64,000 bases of DNA from Syngnathus acus (lineage: Eukaryota; Chordata; Actinopteri; Syngnathiformes; Syngnathidae). The stretch lies in the NCBI RefSeq assembly GCF_901709675.1, contig NC_051090.1, positions 4,766,342 through 4,830,341 on the forward strand, written 5' to 3'. The notes beneath the pieces were generated by a model. That model saw only the letters and a list, made by a program, of their open reading frames with translations, ran no database searches and was not told the origin of the DNA. Position numbers and translations under genes: made by a program. This document shows positions 1 to 26,051 of the stretch, piece by piece (within the stretch, counting starts at the first letter, position 1; the number at the start of each line of letters is the position of its first letter).

Positions 1-60
1 TGCCCGGCCGGCGATGCCAGGGAGGAAAGTTGGCATGGACTCGGTGTGCGCTCGCTCGAT

Positions 61-2626
61 TCAGCTCAAGTTGCGAATGGTCTCCAGCAATTCCGGTTTG
101 AGGAGGGCTGAGCTTTTACCGCCTGCTGCCGCAATGTCTGCCTGCACGGCTGCGTCCCAGGCTAATGTGAGTAGAGCCGTGGGCACCTTTCAGAAAAAAA
201 AACCCCACACACATTCTGGATTGAGGCTACATGATATTTACATATCTCTTGGCGTCACTCACCAGGTTGCACTCGACCAGAGCCAGGTCCTCGGACTCCT
301 GCAACTTGTGACCACCGGGAGCGATGAGCTCAAAGGGCTGCCAGCCGTCCACCAGGGAGTCTCGCACGAAGCTGAACAGCACCGGAAGCCGGTCCCAGGC
401 GTAGAACGTCCCTGAGGTCAGACGTAGTGTTAAAATATGATTTTAAAACATTGCCTGTTCAATTGTATGACTTGAGGTTCCATCTGTGCCTATTGTGTGA
501 TGTACGTACCCTGGAGCAGGTTTCCATCGGGCAACCGAATGCGGAGCAGAGTGTAGTTGTACTTCCTCCTCTCCCTTTGCTCATCTCGCTCCCTCATGGC
601 TTTGGTACGAAGTACGGAGTTCTTCTCCACTAAGTCACTCCTAACACACATGAATTAAAAGTCTTCATCCTGAAACGAGACTCTCCAAATTGCAGATTTC
701 AACCTCATCTGCTGCTCCCTCTTGATCTCTTCGGCGCTCAGGTTGTAGAACTCAGACGGCAGCTCAAAGCGGGTTGCGTTGTTCGACGGTCGGAAGACTT
801 GAGCCTGCCGGTCCAGTTGCGCTCTGACGGGCTCGCCGCGCTGCAAACGATCCCGCCGCTCCTTCATCAGCTCCAGGGCGTCGGAACTCTGCTCGGGCAA
901 CACCAGGAACTCCTCTTCTTCTTCTAAACTCCGGTAAGCACAAGTGTGAGTAGAGGTATTTCACTTTTTAATACAGTTGTGTTTTGTATTTGGTCAAACT
1001 CCCGCGGTGATCGATTTACCTTGACCGTCGACAGGAAGCATCGTGCTTGTAAATCCAAGAGCCTGCAGGAACTCTCTCGTGCCTTCCACACAGTGCACTT
1101 TTTCCTAAAAAACAAAACACATGTAATGTAGTCTTTAAACCTACAGATGGCAGTAGTCCAGTCAATTAAACAGGCAAGCCATACCTGAAAGACTTTGTTG
1201 CTTAGTTTAATCTTCCTGTATTTCTCTTCTGAAGGATTCTTACAAATATTTTCAACATATCTGGAAAAGAAGGAGTAAAATGTTTTTGGCCTCCAAGAGG
1301 CATTTGATATTTTCAGGCATCTTACTTGCTCATGATGTCCACTGCTGCTTTCACCTTCTCTTTGTCTTTGTTGAACGTGTGAATCATCATGACGGATGCT
1401 TCCACGTCGTCCTCCTCAAACCGCTGATACCAACAAAACAGAGTTAGTAATCATGGTGGCTTTCACACACATGAATCTTTTTAGGCATACCATCAAAATG
1501 GCCTCTTTTATGTGGGCATCCCGTTGGCTCTTTGTTAGGAGGGCTCCTGTTAGCGGGCAGGTGAAATACACGCCAGTCACCGAGAGATGCTCTTTCACGG
1601 CAATGTCGGTTCCCTGTCGGTGTTGGGGAGAACTTGAACTATGCTTTTGTTTCATAACTAGTTGTTTTTTTACTTTCTCAGTCAGAAATATTGAGGATGA
1701 TTCAAACTCAATGTACCTCTGCAGTTGTCGCCTTGTCTCTTTCTGCCACAGCAGCGGCTTCGGCCTCCAGCTCTCGTTTCACTGTGAAATATGAGCACAC
1801 TTTTATTTTTACATTACATACTTTTGTAACAACCACATGTGTTCATCAAATACTAATACGTCCAGTCTCTAAATGTTTCACAAAATATTCTTTCTTGAGT
1901 CAGGCACTTGCAATATTTTATGAAGAGCAACTGACTGTTGGTGCGACAGTGACAAAGCTGGCATTTGCAGCATTATTACTCATCTACGTGTAAAATAAAG
2001 TGGATAGTGACTCTTGTCCCACACTTGTGTCACTGGCAGTGCTCTACATGTCTCACCTTGGTTCCTGATGGCAATCTGGGAGGTGTGGACCTTCGGCCGC
2101 TGGTGCTGTTCAATCCTGGCCAGAGCTGCCGCTCCTGCTCGTTGGGATCCCTCGCTGGGAGCATCGCGGTGATGCTGCGTTCCACTGGAGCTCCTCTGCC
2201 CTCTCTCAGGTGCACCTCTTTGTGACATAATACAGAAAGATTCTACTAAGCTTACGCTTCCCATCTCGTTAAGAATCAGAAGCGGTGTTTAGGAGTGGTC
2301 ACATGACTTAATAAGATTGTGTGGGACTTAACCGTTAGCCAGCCTGAAATTAGACGCTTGCTGAGTAATTCGTTGCAAAACAACTAACGACAACAGCTAG
2401 ATTAAATGAGGGTTGTTACGCAGACAAAGTGTAAACAAAAGCCGATCTATTTAATTATAAAGGCGCATATAATACGACGCGGCGCTAACGTATTTAGCTG
2501 TTTGGTTAGCTCATGCGGGTGGGGAGGGGGGTCCGCCTTTTACCTGCTATCTTCCGTTAGCTTCTTCCCTTGGCCCGCCGATTTAAATTTGATGTCCTTC
2601 TTGAAGTCATCGAAAAGCTTCTTCAT
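61..2626 (-). CDS. ubxn6: UBX domain-containing protein 6 (p97/VCP cofactor), complete coding region in 11 exons
   Basis: UBXN6 (UBXD1) is a cofactor of the AAA-ATPase p97/VCP in endolysosomal sorting and damaged-lysosome clearance. Coding exons, in transcript order on the minus strand, are 2626-2544, 2217-2057, 1781-1717, 1613-1491, 1423-1326, 1260-1185, 1104-1020, 923-704, 640-510, 411-263 and 186-61. Every junction is GT-AG and the frame closes at 438 residues, against about 441 in human. The start reads MKKLFDDFKKDIKFKSAG, the family N-terminus. Exon 2 carries AAALARIEQ, resembling the VCP-interacting motif. Exon 4 reads TGVYFTCPLTGALL, and a PUB domain follows at about residues 150-240 (EEKYRKIKLSNKVFQ). 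The UBX domain lies at about 330-410 (RKYNYTLLRIRLPDG, then FELIAPGGHKL). The protein ends LLKPELLETIRNLS with TGA at 61-63, so the 3' UTR lies outside the window. Identification rests on remembered human UBXN6 and is strong along the whole length. Confidence 0.95.
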
Positions 2627-3131
2627 CTCTTTTCGGGAGGCGAGAACGACAGACACTCGGCAGGGACTGTCAGATAGGAGTGGGATGTCAACAAATCGAC
2701 TTCTTCTGTGGTATTACAATACGCTTTATTGATACTACTTCCGGCTCACGTCTTTGCGAGTGCTGCCCTCATCAGGTAGAGTTAAAAGTAAAAATAAAGC
2801 AACCACGGAATTTGAAATGTGCTTAAGTATTTTTAAACAAAAGCAATACCTGTTTTTATAACATTCTTGGTCGCGATTCATGGGTGTTTCAAAAGCGCTC
2901 GTTGGGATGGGCTGTCACGCCTCGTACAGGGAAGGCGCAGCTTTTATGTTTATTTTTAAACTTGTTATGCAATTTACGAGGATCATCTGAAGGCAGCATT
3001 GTATCTCCGCCCGCCACGTCAGGCGTGACGTACCAAGAGGCGGTGTCCGGGTTTGTGAGGCGTTCGGACCCGGACAAGAAAGCCTCAATTGTGGCGTAAA
3101 ACGTTCGACTTAGGAGTGACACTCCCACTAG
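2627..3131. promoter_or_regulatory. Head-to-head promoter region of ubxn6 and uap1
   Basis: The ubxn6 start codon (minus strand) and the probable uap1 noncoding first exon (plus strand) diverge across this interval, leaving only a few hundred bases for both promoters. An ETS-type core, ACTTCCGG, lies at 2737-2744. A CRE-like TGACGTAC lies at 3026-3033 in a local GC-rich patch. No TATA box stands out. A shared housekeeping promoter is an inference from spacing and motifs; the transcription start sites cannot be seen. Confidence 0.5.
2990..3131 (+). other. uap1: Probable noncoding first exon of uap1 (donor end seen, start approximate)
   Basis: The first coding exon of uap1 is preceded by a splice acceptor (TTTCTTAG ending at 4165) only 17 bases before the ATG, so an upstream noncoding exon is expected. 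A strong donor, ACTAG followed by GTAAGTT, ends at 3131 after a GC-richer stretch without a convincing ORF. The resulting intron, 3132-4165, would be about 1.03 kb. The 5' boundary is a guess. Confidence 0.45.
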
Positions 3132-3530
3132 GTAAGTTATAATAACAATTAATGCATATTTCTTGTATGCGTTGAGTTATACTACGTCCAACAACGCTAA
3201 ATGGTAGATACCCGACTCGTCAACTGACACATTTTACTCCAAACTTGCCCGCAGCGCCGAATCACGTTCTGAACATAAAATTGTTATTTACATTGCTTAT
3301 GTGTCGCTCGAATCCGCTACCATAGCCTAACGATAAGTTAAATATTAAACATGGCCAAAATATGTCTTTGTTAGGGGTATCGTATGGTGCCGTCAACTTA
3401 ATAGCTTTGTAGATTGCTGATGTCAAAGTCTGCTTTATTTTCAATTTCTTCACGTCAAGACATTCAAAGAGATCGAAATTGCGTTTCCCACTATCCCACG
3501 GTGACACGACATATTAAATATTATGTATAT

Positions 3531-3555
3531 ATATTATATTATATTATATTATATT
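3531..3555. repeat. (ATATT)n pentanucleotide microsatellite
   Basis: Five tandem ATATT units lie in the probable first intron of uap1. A second array of the same motif occurs at 38158-38186. Confidence 0.9.
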
Positions 3556-4182
3556 GGTCCACGGACAAACAAAACATTGTATGAGGGTTTTGTGGACTGG
3601 CAGGTTGCTTTAACAGGTTTAATGTTTGACTTTTTCATATCAAGTTCAAAATTTAAAAAGACTAGTGGGGTGTGTCACTCATAAATCAATCCGTGCTATA
3701 ACTACACCCTAGAAATGGCACTGTGCTACTAAAAGCTCAATTTGTCATCACGATCTTATCTTTCTATTGCTTTAATCTTTCTTTTGTATAACAATCATAA
3801 TACATTTTATTTTTTTCAGTTGACTCAAGGTCACAGTTTTGATCAAGCTGTTCTTATTTGATGAACAACCCGTTCCTCTTTTGAACTCGGGTAATCATGT
3901 TATCTTACTCTGAACTAGCAAAGATCAGACATGCTCTTGTACTATTCCATTTTTCTCCACCTTTCCACAAGATTTAAAAACTAAATATGAGACAGCTTTT
4001 CTCTCCAAATTGTGCAATTCACTTCCATTTCAGCAAATCCTTACTCTTCAGTAGACAAAAAAAAAAAAGAGATAATTTACTGTTGTATCCTTCACTTAGA
4101 AGTGAATAATTTATTGTATGGCTATTAGGAATGAAATAAATTGACAGTATCATTTTATTTCTTAGCAAAGCCATTACTGATC

Positions 4183-10378
<6,196 letters not shown>

Positions 10379-13300
10379 GTGGGACCAATCCAAAGACACC
10401 AACCCTTTTTAGTTCCTCTATGAGAAGCTGTGATGTCATCACTGTGCAACAACAAGCATCAATGTGCATGTCCACCAAGAAACTTGATGAACAAACCAAG
10501 GAGATGATGTATGACGACAGTTCTTCCGGGAGGAGCGCTTGTGGGTTTGGTGCATCTATTTATTTTGATGATGAAACTTATTTTTCTATATTCTACATAT
10601 CTGCTCAAGTTTAAATCATGATTTTTATAACTCACGGGAACTGGAATGATCTGGTTTGTGAATCATATACAGGGCAGGATGTGGGAGTTTTTCTTCTAAT
10701 TATCGATGATGGAACTTGACTCAGCTCAAAGTCATGCATATTAAAGAAGAAGGAAAAAACAGTATTTGAAAGATTATTTTGGTGCCATGCACCTATTGAG
10801 GCAAAATCGAGAATAGGCATCAGCAATAACATTTCTGTCTGTAATACTCCATTAAAATTTCCACTTTTACTGTTTTAGGTGCTCACTGATGGTTGAACAT
10901 CAATTTGTAGCGCCTTTGAGATGTTCTAATTAGTTTCCAGCTTACTGTACGTTACAATTCAGTTTTGGAAACAACGGTGTGTTTCTGCTTTTTGCATTAC
11001 ACTTGGTGTCCTCAGAATCCGATTTTCCAGCACGTGGTTTTATGTTTAGGACGAGACAAAGCAACACAGCACCTCTTGCCGTCACCTCCTGTTCTGCTAA
11101 GTGCGTTACGACGATTAGACAAACCTCTAATACTCACACATTTTTATTGTTGATTTTTCTTGTTCTTCTTCTGTGGTGTTTTTAAAGGCGCTTGAACTGC
11201 CACCAACGGAATTGATGGTGGCCAGATGTCATTTTAACGTTGAAGTTGAAAACCTTGCGAAGCTTTAACTAGGTTTGCATTTTTTTGGATGAGTCCACTC
11301 TGATGATTTTACAATGCATGATTGCCACTGTAAAACGACTCGCTTTCTGTACATCTGCTTTGACCATTTGTATCTGGATTTTGAGTCATAACACACACAC
11401 ACACACTGCTCGAAAATGCTTGGACGTTTGTTTTTAAATTCTCGTACGGCAGCACAAGCATTACCTTGACGCGCCAGCGGCTGTCAAAAAGAAAGACTCT
11501 TTTCAAGGCAGGAAAGAAAGCTTTCTGATGGAGCCTTTCGGATTCGGCCTAAATTGAAACCTTATGTGTGGCATGTGGAATTCTGGGACTTTGGCTGGCT
11601 CCCAAGAATCCACAGAATGTGAGGGATTTTTTTTCCCTCTTTCTGCCTCTCTTTCTCCCTCTATTTCCCCCCCCCCCCCCCCCCCTTCTTATCCCTCCTC
11701 CTATGTGTGCGGTGTTGACTTACATCAGCTCTTGCGAAGGCGCCGCCAAAGTGAGCCAACAAGACGTTTAAGCAAGCCCGATCCCCCCTCACTGGAATAT
11801 TCTTTGGACAAATGCTCTGAAAGGATAAAAGTAAGTGAAACTTATTTCTCAGTTTCTTTAGGTGTTTTAAGTTCCTGCTTTTGAAGCTGATCATAGTGTT
11901 TAGTAGCTTTTCAATGATTGAAAGCAGAAGCACAGAATGGTTTTCTCTACTGAACGGAACGATTTTGATCGGCGTGCATCAAATGCTGTGTTCTATTCAG
12001 ACAACAAATCTCAACTGGGGTGTGAACAAAAAAACGAGACACCAGACGTTGATGTGACATTGCGAAATGCTGCATTCATCAGGTCACACACACAGAAGGA
12101 CAAATGTGGGATGTAAACCTTAGGGGTAGTCTGAAACCTTGATTAGGACTTTTAATGATACAGCAATTTGTAAATTAATATGGGGAAAAAACATATTTGA
12201 CTTGACATTTTCAAAACCTAATATTTCGGATTGATCTATGACGTTAGAAATAACCATAATTAATAATAATAGGCATTTAAGTCTCCCCCCTTATTGCTAC
12301 TTCAGAACAGTGTAGCTCAACTTGTTCAGATCCTCAAGGACTCTTTTAAATTTATGTATGTGTATTATATTATACATAAGCTACTTAAGTGCCACCAACG
12401 CAACTGACAGTAAAGGTACAACGTTTACGCAGCAGTAAAAGTAAAGTTAGACCCTTGAACGCCTCTGTAATCAGGAAGAAGCGAGCTGTCGGTCTTTAGC
12501 CGACCAGCAATTTAGATTTACAATTCATAAGTCAATCTTAAACCATTGACGTTCATCATAAATGGTCGCATTTAAAGCCTTTTAAAAATGATCTACCAAA
12601 TCGCTAATGAGTGTTGGCGTGCCGTAACAGGAGAGAAAGATGGAGACCACGTGACATCCCGACAGTTTTTGCACAGCATTCTAGAACAAACACATCACGG
12701 CTCAAAAAGTGCCATAAAAATAATGATACACACATTAGTTGTATAAGTGTGAGTTTCTGAGATTCCCTTTCATCATACACTTTTTTAAATAAAGGGAGAG
12801 GGGAAGGTCATGGGGTCAAAGGAAGAAAGCCAGGAAAGCTTTAGCAAAGTAAGAATAAAACAATTGACAATTAAATATCTTAGTGCTTCTTAAATTGCCA
12901 GATGAAAATGCGCATTTCAGAGGAACGAACCGGCCACCTGGTAAGAGCAACAATTATGCCCTATTAGAACGATCTTTTTGTGGGCTTTAACTCCAGGCTG
13001 AAAAGGAGGTCAATGTGTGGTCATCTATCATGCATACGCAACATACACACACACACACCTGCATGTGACACCTACATGACACTCACGCAGCACCGATGGA
13101 CACCAAAGAGCATGTACACTACCTGACAAAATTTCCACTTTGGACTTTTGTTTACGTTGAACCATTGCACTTGTCATCGATATTAGTATTTGCAATTGCA
13201 GACTGGGACAACGATACTATGTATATACTTTGAATTTGGGGCAAAAAGAAGAAAATGAGTCAAGTTGTGTAAGATCAGTAAATATGTAGTACAGCAGAAC

Positions 13301-15301
13301 CTCCAAAGTTGAACACAATCCGTTCTGCGATGCTGGTTGACTTCAGTCCTAAATTCTTTCATGACTGTACAGGAAATGTTGTATTTCATTTTTGTGTGGT
13401 TTAATTGGTACCATCTAAAATCAGCCATATTGCTCAAAGACAAACGAAGGTCGAGGCCTGGGAAAACATCCAAAAAGTCGACGTTTGCGTTTTTAGGTGC
13501 TCTCCCGTGTACTCTGCTGTGTGTTGAGTCACGTCGAGCTGCACTGACTTATGTAATGATGTTCGTGCGGTCCGTTTATCGGAAAGTCATCAGCATGTGT
13601 GTGCCACTTGACAGCCGATTCATCCTTGTGATCCACGAATGTGTGTGTGTGCTGTCTTCCACTTCCTGTACTGGCTGCCTCATGTTTATTTATGCAGAAC
13701 TTTTTTGTCCCCACTTTTTCTCCCCCCCCCCCCTTTCTTGTTTAGCCTTAATACTCATCATTCGTTATGTAATATGTCATAAATTGTTATTGTTATTGCC
13801 GAGCATGTGAAAGGAAAATGATTTTTAATCTTTAATGAACCGGGGCGTTCTGGCTCATGGTGTTTGAACTTGGCTCCACAAGTCATGAAAATATAAATCC
13901 ACTTTTGACGGATATGGGCAGCTGGCCCTGAAAATGAAGCCCAAGTCCTTTGCAGTTCTTGTCCGCTTTTGCTTTTTGGAGCTGGAACAGGACTCGTAGT
14001 CCAGAAATTGACCTTTGCACTGAAAATAAATTGGAAGGTTGAAAAGCTGGACAGCGGAAACTGCAAAGTGGAACAGCCTAAAAAAAAAAAAAAAATTGGC
14101 TTAATTTTTATTTATTGGCTTTTTCCACACATAAAAATTCATAAAGCAGATGCTCCCTCTGTGTGCCTGTTAGAAATTTTCGAATGTTGAGTAGTTTTAC
14201 TTGTTTTTCTTTTTTACTTTTTTTTTTTTTACTTATTTTTGTTTTGGGTAGTTATATCAAGAGTTTTGGGGGGGATTTTTTTCCCTCATAAATCAAAACA
14301 TCAAATAAACACGACTGCCATGTACCTTAAAGGCAAATTATAAGTCACATTAAAATGAAACAAGTTTTAAAATATTTATCTCTTTTTTTAGGATAGAAAA
14401 TACACGATACACTTTTCTATGAGATGACAATTTATTGCAAATTATTAGCCACTCCTCACAGACCTCCACTTATATTATACAGCAGTTCTTTCAACAGTAC
14501 ATTTTATGACACGAAGTCTGGACCGGTTCACTGGACATGACACTTCCTATCGGAAACTCGCCCCCATTCACACTCAATGGGGAATTCTCCAGGTCGAGAC
14601 CCCAAAGCACACAGGGTCCTTTACAGAGCACCGCATAACGTTTTTCTAGACGTCCTATCGTACACAAGCCGCCAGCTGTTTGGCTTTCATTAACTCCGAG
14701 GTGGAGGCGAGAGGCGGACAGCTTAAGCTGGAAAAGATAGCAAGCGGCCGTAACCTTAGCGGCCGTCCGGAGAGCTTCGCTTAGGCTGAAGGGACACAGG
14801 CTGCTCAGTTAGTCGTTAATGTCTTTGTCAATACTGGTCGCACGTCATCTATTTAAGAGAAGGGGGGCAATTTGACATGTGATATTAATCAGCGCAAGGA
14901 AGAAACCAAGTACAAATACTTCATTGCTGTCCTTGGAAAGATTATTTAGCTAGCTGTACTTTTAATATAGCATTTTAGCTGGCTGTACAGTTTTGGCCCA
15001 TTGGAGCCTTTCAGGGATGCGACTTTTATACCTCATCACGACACTGACCTCTTTCTCCAAACTATCCAAAGCTCATTCTTGAGAGATCTAAACATTTTAT
15101 TTTCTGTCAACCTTTTTAACACGCTAAAAAATGTGTGCTTAGTTGAAATGTAATTTTTTATCAACAAAAAAACAACAACCCATCCCCACCTTTTGCCTCA
15201 AAATGGGTTAGTCCACTTGATCCCATTTCAAAAACACCTCCAAACTTTTAACCAACGACAAACTCTCAGCATTCACGTGTATTTTTTTTGTGTGTGTCCA
15301 G
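10379..15301. other. Intergenic region between uap1 and ddr2
   Basis: No coding exon with family similarity was found here. The stretch holds the uap1 3' UTR (possible poly(A) signal at 10851-10856), an 18-base poly-C run near 11669 inside a pyrimidine tract, short CA and CCC runs, a repeat-like segment at 13297-13341 that recurs at 53898-53940, and A/T-rich sequence. A GC-richer block at about 14500-14830 might hold a ddr2 noncoding exon or promoter, but no splice donor decides this. Confidence 0.6.
13297..13341. repeat. Fragment of dispersed repeat (copy 1; copy 2 at 53898-53940)
   Basis: GAACCTCCAAAGTTGAAC followed by a CCGTTCTGCGATGCTGGTTG-type sequence matches the other copy (GGAACCTCCAAAGTGGAAC, then CCGTGACGCTGGTTG). 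This pattern resembles terminal sequences of old DNA transposons in fish genomes; the family assignment is a guess. Confidence 0.5.
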
Positions 15302-15336
15302 GTCGAGATCCATTCCAATCCAAACACGTGTTTGTG

Positions 15337-22562
<7,226 letters not shown>

Positions 22563-23342
22563 AGCCACTGCGACGTTTCACGCAGATGACCGTGTGTCCG
22601 ACGTGATCCAGGCTTTTAAGCTACTTGCGCGTTTCACCTGTGTTAGTGTTTGGAGAACACTGTGCGGCGGACGTACGTGCTACGGACCGACCAGAGACAC
22701 TCGTCCACAAATTCTTACAACAAAACACAACACACTGCATGGTTGTGCTACTTCAGTTTAACTGTAGCAAGTGGCATTCTGCACTTTTCATGTTGTATGT
22801 TAGAATATGAAGTTGAAATGTCACATTATTTTTTTTTGTGTTATTGTTTGGAAGACTGCTTGAATGTAGTGGGGGGGAAAGTGCACCAGATTTCAAGTGT
22901 TTCATCTCAGTCTCCTCGTCGAATAAGAAGGAAATGTCACCTCTGAAACGTCTTTCTTTTTGTGCTGTGTAAAGACAACCAGTATTTTGTACTCATATTT
23001 ATATACTGTGTGTTGATATTTGACTGTTTATGTGTGCTTGGTGTAATTGTGTATGAATATGCTCCTTTTTTCCATATTTTTTCTTGGATTAGTGATTGAA
23101 ACAAAAGTGGGTGGATGGATCGTGCAAGATGTGGAAAGTAGAGTTGTTGGATAGTGTACGCGTTGTCATGGAAACGGGTGGCAAGGTGCGTTACGGGTGC
23201 CGAAAGGGGTCAGGGATGTATATGTTCAATGTAAGATATCAAACGGGGTGAAGTGGAGACATATTTAGTGTTTTTGTACAGTATTGTAGTAAAAATTGTT
23301 TATGTACTGTACTTGTTAACGAACGTTGTACATTGATTATAA

Positions 23343-23348
23343 AATAAA
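23343..23348 (+). terminator. ddr2: Poly(A) signal AATAAA of ddr2
   Basis: A canonical AATAAA lies about 780 bp after the ddr2 stop codon and only 188 bp before the hsd17b7 start codon, so the two genes are tightly tandem. Confidence 0.7.
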
Positions 23349-23349
23349 A

Positions 23350-23535
23350 CAGTGAATTCCATCCCGTGCGCTTTCGTGATCCTATTGGCTGCCGTGCCTG
23401 CTGTATCCAATCACAGGACAGCGAGGGCGGGTCAAGTATGACTACATGGTGAGTTCAAAAGCGTAGTTTTCTGCACTGAGAGAAGTATTCGTGCTAAATA
23501 TGCTACTTGGCTTCGTTTAGTGAGGTAGAGAAAAG
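23350..23535 (+). promoter_or_regulatory. hsd17b7: Compact hsd17b7 promoter and 5' UTR
   Basis: Between the ddr2 poly(A) signal and the hsd17b7 ATG lie two CCAAT-type boxes (ATTGGC near 23384 in reverse, CCAATCAC near 23407) and a GC-box-like GAGGGCGGG near 23424. No TATA box is clear. Paired CCAAT boxes (NF-Y sites) are common in sterol-pathway promoters, but I could not find a convincing sterol response element. Confidence 0.5.
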
Positions 23536-25829
23536 ATGAATAAGGTTGTTTTGGTGACGGGAGCCAACAGGTAAAAGCGCTTGTTTGCTGTGGAATGCCG
23601 TGAGTGGTCAGGTAGTTGTTGTAATTCGTATTAAAGATATTATATGTAATGCACGATGCGATAAATACTTTTTTTTTTTACTTTGTTTATAACAATCCGG
23701 ACTAGCATCGCAGTGTGCTAGAAAATCTACGGTGGCCAAAAAAGGTCAAACCGACGATACACGACTTTTTCCTCCCCTACGTAGGTTTTTAGAGGAAAGA
23801 CAATTACTTGGCTTACATATGTTTAAAATATACTGAATAATTTGGCAAAAGCAGACCCACAGTTTTATATTTGTGCTTGTGCAAAAGTAAAAAAAAAAAA
23901 AAAATCGACTTTAGTGCAGTCACCAAGTATTTGCACTTCATTACTTCCCACCACTGTTTGTTTTTCCCCACCGCAGTGGCATCGGCCTGGCTCTGTGTGA
24001 GCGTCTCCTCAGCTCCCAGGATGCAGAAGGACTCCACTTGTGTCTGGCCTGTCGGAACATGCGTCGGGCTGAAGCCGCCCGCTCTGCCCTGCTCGCTTCC
24101 CACTCTGCGGCCCAGGTGACGCTGCTGCAAATGGACACCAGCAGCATCAGCTCGGTGCTCAGGGCTGCACGGGAGCTCCAACTCAGGTGGATGGATAAAA
24201 ACACTCAAGTGCAAAGCCAACATTCCTTATTTAACTATTTTATATGTGGCCAATCATCATAATATGACATTATATACACATTTCAGTGAACATAATCCAT
24301 CGCTGTATGGGACTGATATACAAACCACAGTCAAAGTAAACTTTGTCTTCTGCAGGTTTAACCGGCTGGATTATGTCTATCTAAATGCGGGCATCATGCC
24401 GAACCCACAGTTTGACCTCAAGGCTTTCTTCAAAGGCCTCTTTTCCAGGTACAACGCATATTTAACACCACTCCGCATATCTTAATATGAGGTTTAAATC
24501 ACAGTCTCTGTACTGTATTTTATTTTTTTGCAGCAATGTCATCACCATGTTGACAACTGGCGAGGGCATCCTGACCCAGAGGGATGGCATCACTCCAGAT
24601 GGCTTGCAGGAAGTATTCGCCGTCAACCTCTTTGGTCACTTCCTGCTTGTGAGTTTGTCCGTCCCTGTCAGGCTGGAGTAGAAAGACGTGTTGACATTGG
24701 TTCTTTGCAGAGGGAGCAACTCTTGAGGTCACTTTCGCAGAATGCAGGCTACACTGGATATGTCGGTTACTTGAGCAACAATACTCATTAAAAATGAATA
24801 GCTTGATTGTCCCTGATGTAAGGTCACGGGCACCTTTATAGTCTGACAACTAGCAGCCGAATAAATACTATCCCACAACCGCTTTTGATTTTTGAAGCCT
24901 TGTGTTGTGATTATTTAAAAATGTACGAAAGGAATCAAAAGTGAGGTGCGTTTCCTTTCAGATCAGGGAGCTGGAGCCGATTCTTTGCCAAGCAGGTCGG
25001 ACCTCTCAGCTCATCTGGACGTCCTCCAGTAACGCTCGCCGCTCGGCTTTTAGCCTGGAAGACGTCCAGCACCGCAAAGGCCGCGAGCCGTACAGCTCAT
25101 CCAAATATGCTTCGGACATTCTCAGTCTGGCGATTAACACTCATTACAATAAGCAGGTTAGTTGTAAAAACAATAAAAAAAAGATTTTAGGACATTAAGG
25201 TTGAGCTTTACCTTTACTTATTTGGGTAAGTTAGCTGACTTGTTGTGCTCTCCAGGGCTTATACTCATCTGTGATTTGTCCCGGTTTTGTGATGACCAAC
25301 CTGACCTACGGCATCCTGCCTTCCTTCCCAGCATTCGTCTGGACCCTATTTTTGCCTCTCCTATGGCTGGTGAGTGACGTAAAAACTCTACTGATGTCAT
25401 TCACCCCAATGCACTTTCTCTTTGTTATCAGATCAGAGTGTTTATCAATACGTTCACCCTGACACCTTACAATGGAGCTGAAGCTTTGGTAAGAAGAAGC
25501 ACCTTGCAAAAAAAGATGCTGCGGGACGCTTATGCGTGTGCTTCTGCTTTTGTAGATTTGGCTTTTTAATCAAAAACCTGAAATGTTGGACCCACGGGCC
25601 AAATACCACAGTTTAACATCTGGCCTCGGTCATTGCTACACTCAACCACGGCAGGTATGCCTGATAAATGTTTCCACTTGGAATGAGCATCCTCTCTGGG
25701 ATAGTTGAAACAATGTAGCACATTAGATCCTCTTTGCAGATGGATGTCGACTTGGACACGTCGGAGGAGCTCTATGACGAGCTGCTGCAGCTGGAACGGG
25801 AAGTGAGGAGGAAGCAAATCACATCTTAA
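23536..25829 (+). CDS. hsd17b7: 3-keto-steroid reductase / 17-beta-hydroxysteroid dehydrogenase 7, complete coding region in 9 exons
   Basis: HSD17B7 is an NADPH-dependent short-chain dehydrogenase of the endoplasmic reticulum. It reduces the 3-keto group of zymosterone-type intermediates in cholesterol synthesis and can convert estrone to estradiol. Exons are 23536-23570, 23977-24186, 24356-24448, 24534-24648, 24962-25156, 25256-25369, 25432-25488, 25556-25654 and 25740-25829, giving 335 residues (human 341). The cofactor motif TGANSGIG lies at residues 8-15, followed by LNAGIMPNP. The catalytic YSSSK has Tyr195 and Lys199, with WTSSS at about 170-174 supplying the serine. A hydrophobic segment ([17 protein letters not shown]) near residue 245 fits the membrane-anchoring region. 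The ATG lies 188 bp after the ddr2 poly(A) signal. An AATAAA at 26064-26069 would end the transcript inside the opposing gene at 26052-26393. Confidence 0.96.
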
Positions 25830-26051
25830 CCACTGCCATGCAAGGTGTTTCAGGATTGGTATAGATACTGGCATCATTTGTTGTCAGTAAATTATTTGAG
25901 CATCTTCTGAGGCACGTAAAAATCATATTCATGTTTTAACATTGTCACACAAGTGTAAAAAGAAGTTAAGCACCGTTGATTGCAAGAAACACCTAAGTAT
26001 ACCTGGAATCTGAATGTCTTTCTTTTTAGTCTTCTCACCTCCTTGTTGGAC

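Noticed and set aside
13337-13810. 157-residue plus-strand open frame between uap1 and ddr2, rich in hydrophobic residues
   Set aside because: Irregular hydrophobic runs come from T-rich DNA; no start context, splice partners or family similarity were seen.
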